DNA of 8,719 nt from Merdicola sp048393175. GTDB lineage: Bacteria; Bacillota; Clostridia; TANB77; CAG-508. The stretch is taken from positions 1 to 8,719 of the forward strand of contig DBFJJM010000108.1 of NCBI GenBank assembly GCA_048393175.1, read 5' to 3'. Shown here piece by piece: positions 6,232 through 8,719 of this stretch. Position 1 is the stretch's first letter. Each line of letters begins with the position of its first letter. The notes under the pieces are model-generated. The model did not search any database, was not told the origin of the DNA, and saw only the letters and a list, made by a program, of their open reading frames with translations. Made by a program: the position numbers and the translations under genes.

Positions 6232-7464
6232 ATGGAACAAAAGATACGTTATCAATATACTTATTTTATTTATCCTTATATTATTCCGCCAAACAAGTAT
6301 GCGAAATATTTAAAGCAATTATTAGAGGATAAAAGGTGCAAACTACAGTTTTTTGATAAAGAAAAACAAGTAGAGCTGTTTGAGTATTTTTTACCAAATA
6401 TTCGACGACAGCTTTTTCCAAGCTTTGAGTGGAATGAGCTAAAGAAAAAGAAATTTCAAGAAATGTCAAGAGAAATGCAAGTAAATGTGCTTTATCAAAA
6501 TACTTGCAATCTATTCGAATATCAATTAGAAAAACAAATACAAGCTAAAACAGAAGAACAAGATGGGATTTTCTTTCAGATAGACCGTATTCAAATGGTA
6601 TGTTTTTCAACAGGAATTTGTTTTTTGTTGTTTAAAACCTCATTAAGTAATAGCCAGCAATTAGAAGATATTTTAGATTTTAATTGTAAATTTAGAAAGT
6701 TACCAGGTAAAGAAATGGTAACAGAATTTGAAAAAATAAAAATACAAACAGATTTGTTTGAAAATAGGAGGCAATTTTCAGAGCTAATTACTTATCTTGC
6801 GGGAAATAACACAAGTGCAAGCCAATTTGATATAAACAAAGAAAGTTTTTTAACGTATTCTTATGTTTGTTTAGACCAAGAATCTTGGAATGAAACCAAA
6901 CCCTTTGAAGAGCTAAAACATCTTTTTTATAAATATGTTAATCTTCTTCCAAGTAATTACCAAGTAAGTATAGAAGAACAAGAAGGAATCAATATTTTGT
7001 CAGAGACAAAATATAGCAAGATAGGAGTTTGCCAAATAGGAACGTGTCTTATGACATCTGGTATAGACACTTATAATTATACTAAGCTACCTTATTTATA
7101 TGAAACAACCTATTTATATACCTATTTATTTTCTTTATATGAGAGAATTTATTTGAAAAAATTAAACTTGGACTATCAAAAAGCTTCTCAAACAAAAAGC
7201 ATAAGGAAAGAATTTATTCATTTCATGCAAAAGTGGGGGTTAGAAGAAATTACGAATGATACGAAAGGAAAAATTTTTTATCAAAAAGAAAAAGAAATAT
7301 TAGAAATCCAGAAACTCTATGATAAGCTAAAAGAAAGATATGCTCTTTTATATAAAGAATTAAATATTGAAAAAACATTACATATTAACTATGGTATCAT
7401 GGCAGTTTTAATTATTTTACTATTATTAAACTTATGGATTTTTGGGACATGGATGAGCGGATAA
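6232..7464 (+). CDS. Tail-anchored protein of unknown function, CorA-like layout
   Basis: The 410-residue product is not assigned with confidence. It has no signal peptide. Residues 1-310 look like a mixed alpha/beta soluble domain; residues 320-385 form a charged helical stretch (containing EFIHFMQKWGLEEITND and YDKLKERYALLYKEL). One hydrophobic helix (about 387-406) ends at the C terminus, so the bulk should be cytoplasmic. From memory, the strings RIQMVCFSTGICFLLF, LEDILDFN, a Tyr/Leu-rich helix with LYERIYLKKL, and the REFIHF helix follow the pattern of bacterial CorA-like proteins with a large N-terminal domain. The GMN motif and second transmembrane helix of real Mg2+ channels are missing, so transport is unlikely. 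Two Cys pairs occur (C124/C130 and C267/C272). It lies 25 bases after the WG-repeat gene and 23 bases before acpS. A partner role with the WG protein is inference. Confidence 0.75.
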   Translation: MEQKIRYQYTYFIYPYIIPPNKYAKYLKQLLEDKRCKLQFFDKEKQVELFEYFLPNIRRQLFPSFEWNELKKKKFQEMSREMQVNVLYQNTCNLFEYQLEKQIQAKTEEQDGIFFQIDRIQMVCFSTGICFLLFKTSLSNSQQLEDILDFNCKFRKLPGKEMVTEFEKIKIQTDLFENRRQFSELITYLAGNNTSASQFDINKESFLTYSYVCLDQESWNETKPFEELKHLFYKYVNLLPSNYQVSIEEQEGINILSETKYSKIGVCQIGTCLMTSGIDTYNYTKLPYLYETTYLYTYLFSLYERIYLKKLNLDYQKASQTKSIRKEFIHFMQKWGLEEITNDTKGKIFYQKEKEILEIQKLYDKLKERYALLYKELNIEKTLHINYGIMAVLIILLLLNLWIFGTWMSG

Positions 7465-7471
7465 ATAAAAA

Positions 7472-7477
7472 GAGGGG
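7472..7477 (+). promoter_or_regulatory. Ribosome binding site of acpS
   Basis: GAGGGG lies ten bases before ATG 7488 and decides the acpS start. The earlier in-frame ATG at 7434 lies inside the preceding gene and would add 18 residues that are not family-like. Confidence 0.7.
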
Positions 7478-7487
7478 AACAATAAAT

Positions 7488-7862
7488 ATGAGAGTACTAT
7501 GTGGGACAGATATAATTGAAATTAGTAGGATAAAAGAAGCAATTGTACAAATGAAAGAACCTTTTTTAGAAAGAATTTATGAACAAGAAGAGATTGCTTA
7601 TTGCGAAAGTAAAAAAACGCAAAAATATCAGCATTATGCTGCTAGATTTGCGGCAAAAGAGGCAGTTTTTAAGGCAATTTCTGAATTATTACCTAACAAT
7701 AGTCCGTTTGGCTGGAAAAATATTGTTGTAGAAAATACTATGGAAGGAAAGCCAAAAGTACATTTAGAAAAAATTGCTCTTGATACAATAGAGGAAATAC
7801 AACTTAGTCTTTCTCATTGTAAAGATTATGCAGTAGCAATGGCAATTGTTACTGTTAAATAG
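7488..7862 (+). CDS. acpS: Holo-[acyl-carrier-protein] synthase
   Basis: AcpS transfers the 4'-phosphopantetheine arm of coenzyme A to the conserved serine of apo-ACP, an essential step for fatty acid synthesis, using Mg2+ in the cytoplasm. The 124-residue product, starting MRVLCGTDIIEISR, has the usual family length. It shows the GxDxxxxxR motif (G6, D8, R14), the FLERIYEQEE segment, and RFAAKEAVFKA with metal ligand E58 and K62, followed by LSH with H110. All key residues are present, so it should be active. It lies 23 bases after the 410-residue protein gene and 11 bases before tatD, in one operon with both. The choice of 7488 rather than 7434 rests on the ribosome binding site and on the family N terminus. 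Confidence 0.95.
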   Translation: MRVLCGTDIIEISRIKEAIVQMKEPFLERIYEQEEIAYCESKKTQKYQHYAARFAAKEAVFKAISELLPNNSPFGWKNIVVENTMEGKPKVHLEKIALDTIEEIQLSLSHCKDYAVAMAIVTVK

Positions 7863-7868
7863 AAAGGA
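7863..7868 (+). promoter_or_regulatory. Ribosome binding site of tatD
   Basis: AAAGGA, five bases before ATG 7874, directly follows the acpS stop codon (7860-7862). The close spacing implies co-transcription with acpS. Confidence 0.7.
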
Positions 7869-7873
7869 ATAAA

Positions 7874-8647
7874 ATGGAGTTTTTTGATTCACATGCTCAC
7901 TATAATGATAGCCAATTTCAAACAGAACAAGAGAATTTTTTAGAAGAAATATATCAAGCAGGAGTAACAAAAATGATTTGTGCAGGATATGATGTTCCTT
8001 CTTCTATGCAAGCACTTTCTTTAGCAAAAAAGTATACATTTGTTTATGCTACTTGCGGAATTTCTCCTAATGATATACCAGAAGAACAATGTCTTGAAAA
8101 AGAGCTAGAAGAAATAAGAAAAATGGTTAAAAGCCAAAAGATAGTAGCAATTGGAGAAATTGGTTTGGATTATCACTATCAAACAGAAAACAAGCAGTTG
8201 CAAATCAAAACATTTTTATATCAAATTCAATTAGCAAATGAATGTAATTTACCCATTGTCATTCATACCAGAGAAGCGGTAGAAGATACATTAGCAGTAT
8301 TACGAAAAGAGCCAGTCAAAAGAAAAGGAGTGTTTCATTGTTGCCCTTTTAATAAGGAATTAGTAAGGCAAGCCTTACAGCTTGGATTTTATATTTCTTT
8401 TGCAGGTCCTGTTACTTTTAAAAATGCTAAAAATGCACCAGAAATTATTAAAATGGTTCCTATGGAAAAAATGTTAATTGAAACAGACAGCCCGTATTTA
8501 ACACCAGAACCGAAAAGAGGAAAACGAAATGATTCTAGAAATTTAGTTTATATTGCTGAGAAAATTGCTGAAATAAAAAATTGTACGTTAGAAGAAGTAA
8601 CAAAAAACACGTATCAAAATGCAAAGTCTGTTTTTGGCATTAACTAA
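7874..8647 (+). CDS. tatD: TatD-family metal-dependent hydrolase (putative deoxyribonuclease)
   Basis: TatD-family enzymes are TIM-barrel metallohydrolases of the amidohydrolase superfamily; characterised members have 3'-5' exonuclease or D-aminoacyl-tRNA/nucleic-acid processing roles. The 257-residue product has normal length and the expected metal ligands: DSHAHY (H7, H9), GEIGLDYH (E95), VIHTRE (H131), VFHCC (H155) and ETDSPYL (D205). The PEPKRGKRN and NTYQNAKSVFG segments at the C terminus are also typical. One departure is CGISPND (S64, N66) where many relatives have GIHPH; I recall this variant in other clostridial members, and these residues are not among the core ligands. The gene follows acpS by 11 bases and is the last of the operon, before a strong terminator. 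Whether it acts as a DNase or in RNA or tRNA repair cannot be told from sequence. Confidence 0.93.
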   Translation: MEFFDSHAHYNDSQFQTEQENFLEEIYQAGVTKMICAGYDVPSSMQALSLAKKYTFVYATCGISPNDIPEEQCLEKELEEIRKMVKSQKIVAIGEIGLDYHYQTENKQLQIKTFLYQIQLANECNLPIVIHTREAVEDTLAVLRKEPVKRKGVFHCCPFNKELVRQALQLGFYISFAGPVTFKNAKNAPEIIKMVPMEKMLIETDSPYLTPEPKRGKRNDSRNLVYIAEKIAEIKNCTLEEVTKNTYQNAKSVFGIN

Positions 8648-8650
8648 AAA

Positions 8651-8700
8651 ATAAAAAAAGAGGACGAAATATATTTAATTATTTCATCCTCTTTTTTTAT
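8651..8700 (+). terminator. Rho-independent terminator at the end of the operon
   Basis: A long inverted repeat pairs 8651-8670 with 8681-8700 across a 10-base AT loop, with a single C-A mismatch (8665/8686). The core GAGGACGAAAT faces ATTTCATCCTC, flanked by A7 on the left and T7 (8692-8698) on the right. It lies three bases after the tatD stop and would work in either direction. The 19 bases after it hold nothing recognisable. Confidence 0.88.
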
Positions 8701-8719
8701 CTATGTTATAGTTTTTTGT

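Noticed and set aside
7434..7487. Longer acpS starting at ATG 7434
   Set aside because: It would overlap the preceding gene by 31 bases, has no ribosome binding site, and adds 18 residues before the conserved family start MRVLCGTD.
8701..8719. Small CTAT/ATAG hairpin followed by T6 at the right edge
   Set aside because: A four-base AT stem is too weak to call a terminator, and the flanking sequence is cut off.

Overview
The window comes from a very AT-rich, endospore-forming Firmicute, most likely a member of class Clostridia. The grounds are strong AGGAGG-type ribosome binding sites, A-rich codon use with TAA/TAG stops, a SpoIIE sporulation phosphatase, and a WG-repeat protein of a type I associate with gut Clostridia. 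No rRNA, tRNA, CRISPR array, insertion sequence or prophage gene is visible.

Layout, left to right. (1) Positions 1-1031, plus strand: the C-terminal part of a Rad50/SbcC-like, YhaN-type membrane ATPase. Its frame is open from the window edge, so the ATG at 186 is internal; the upstream part encodes a transmembrane hairpin. (2) Positions 1077-1802, minus strand: a membrane-anchored C39-like cysteine peptidase, converging on the ATPase gene and sharing a bidirectional terminator with it. (3) Positions 1803-2116: a 314-base divergent intergenic region with a candidate Spo0A-type promoter for spoIIE (21-base spacer). (4) Positions 2117-4586: spoIIE, read in two frames because of one apparent extra base near 2270-2279. 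With one base removed it encodes 822 residues, the expected family size. A terminator follows. (5) Positions 4624-8700: an apparent four-gene operon with its own promoter and terminator. It encodes a membrane-anchored WG-repeat protein, a 410-residue tail-anchored protein with CorA-like layout, holo-ACP synthase (acpS) and a TatD-family metal-dependent hydrolase.

The genes do not form one recognisable pathway. spoIIE acts in forespore-specific sigma-F activation. acpS and tatD are housekeeping genes. The peptidase, the WG protein and the 410-residue protein are membrane or surface proteins of unknown target. The best candidate for something undescribed is the WG-repeat/410-residue pair: one protein is predicted to face outwards from an N-terminal anchor, the other to hang in the cytoplasm from a C-terminal anchor, and both are co-transcribed with acpS and tatD. 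The observation most in need of checking is the spoIIE frameshift.
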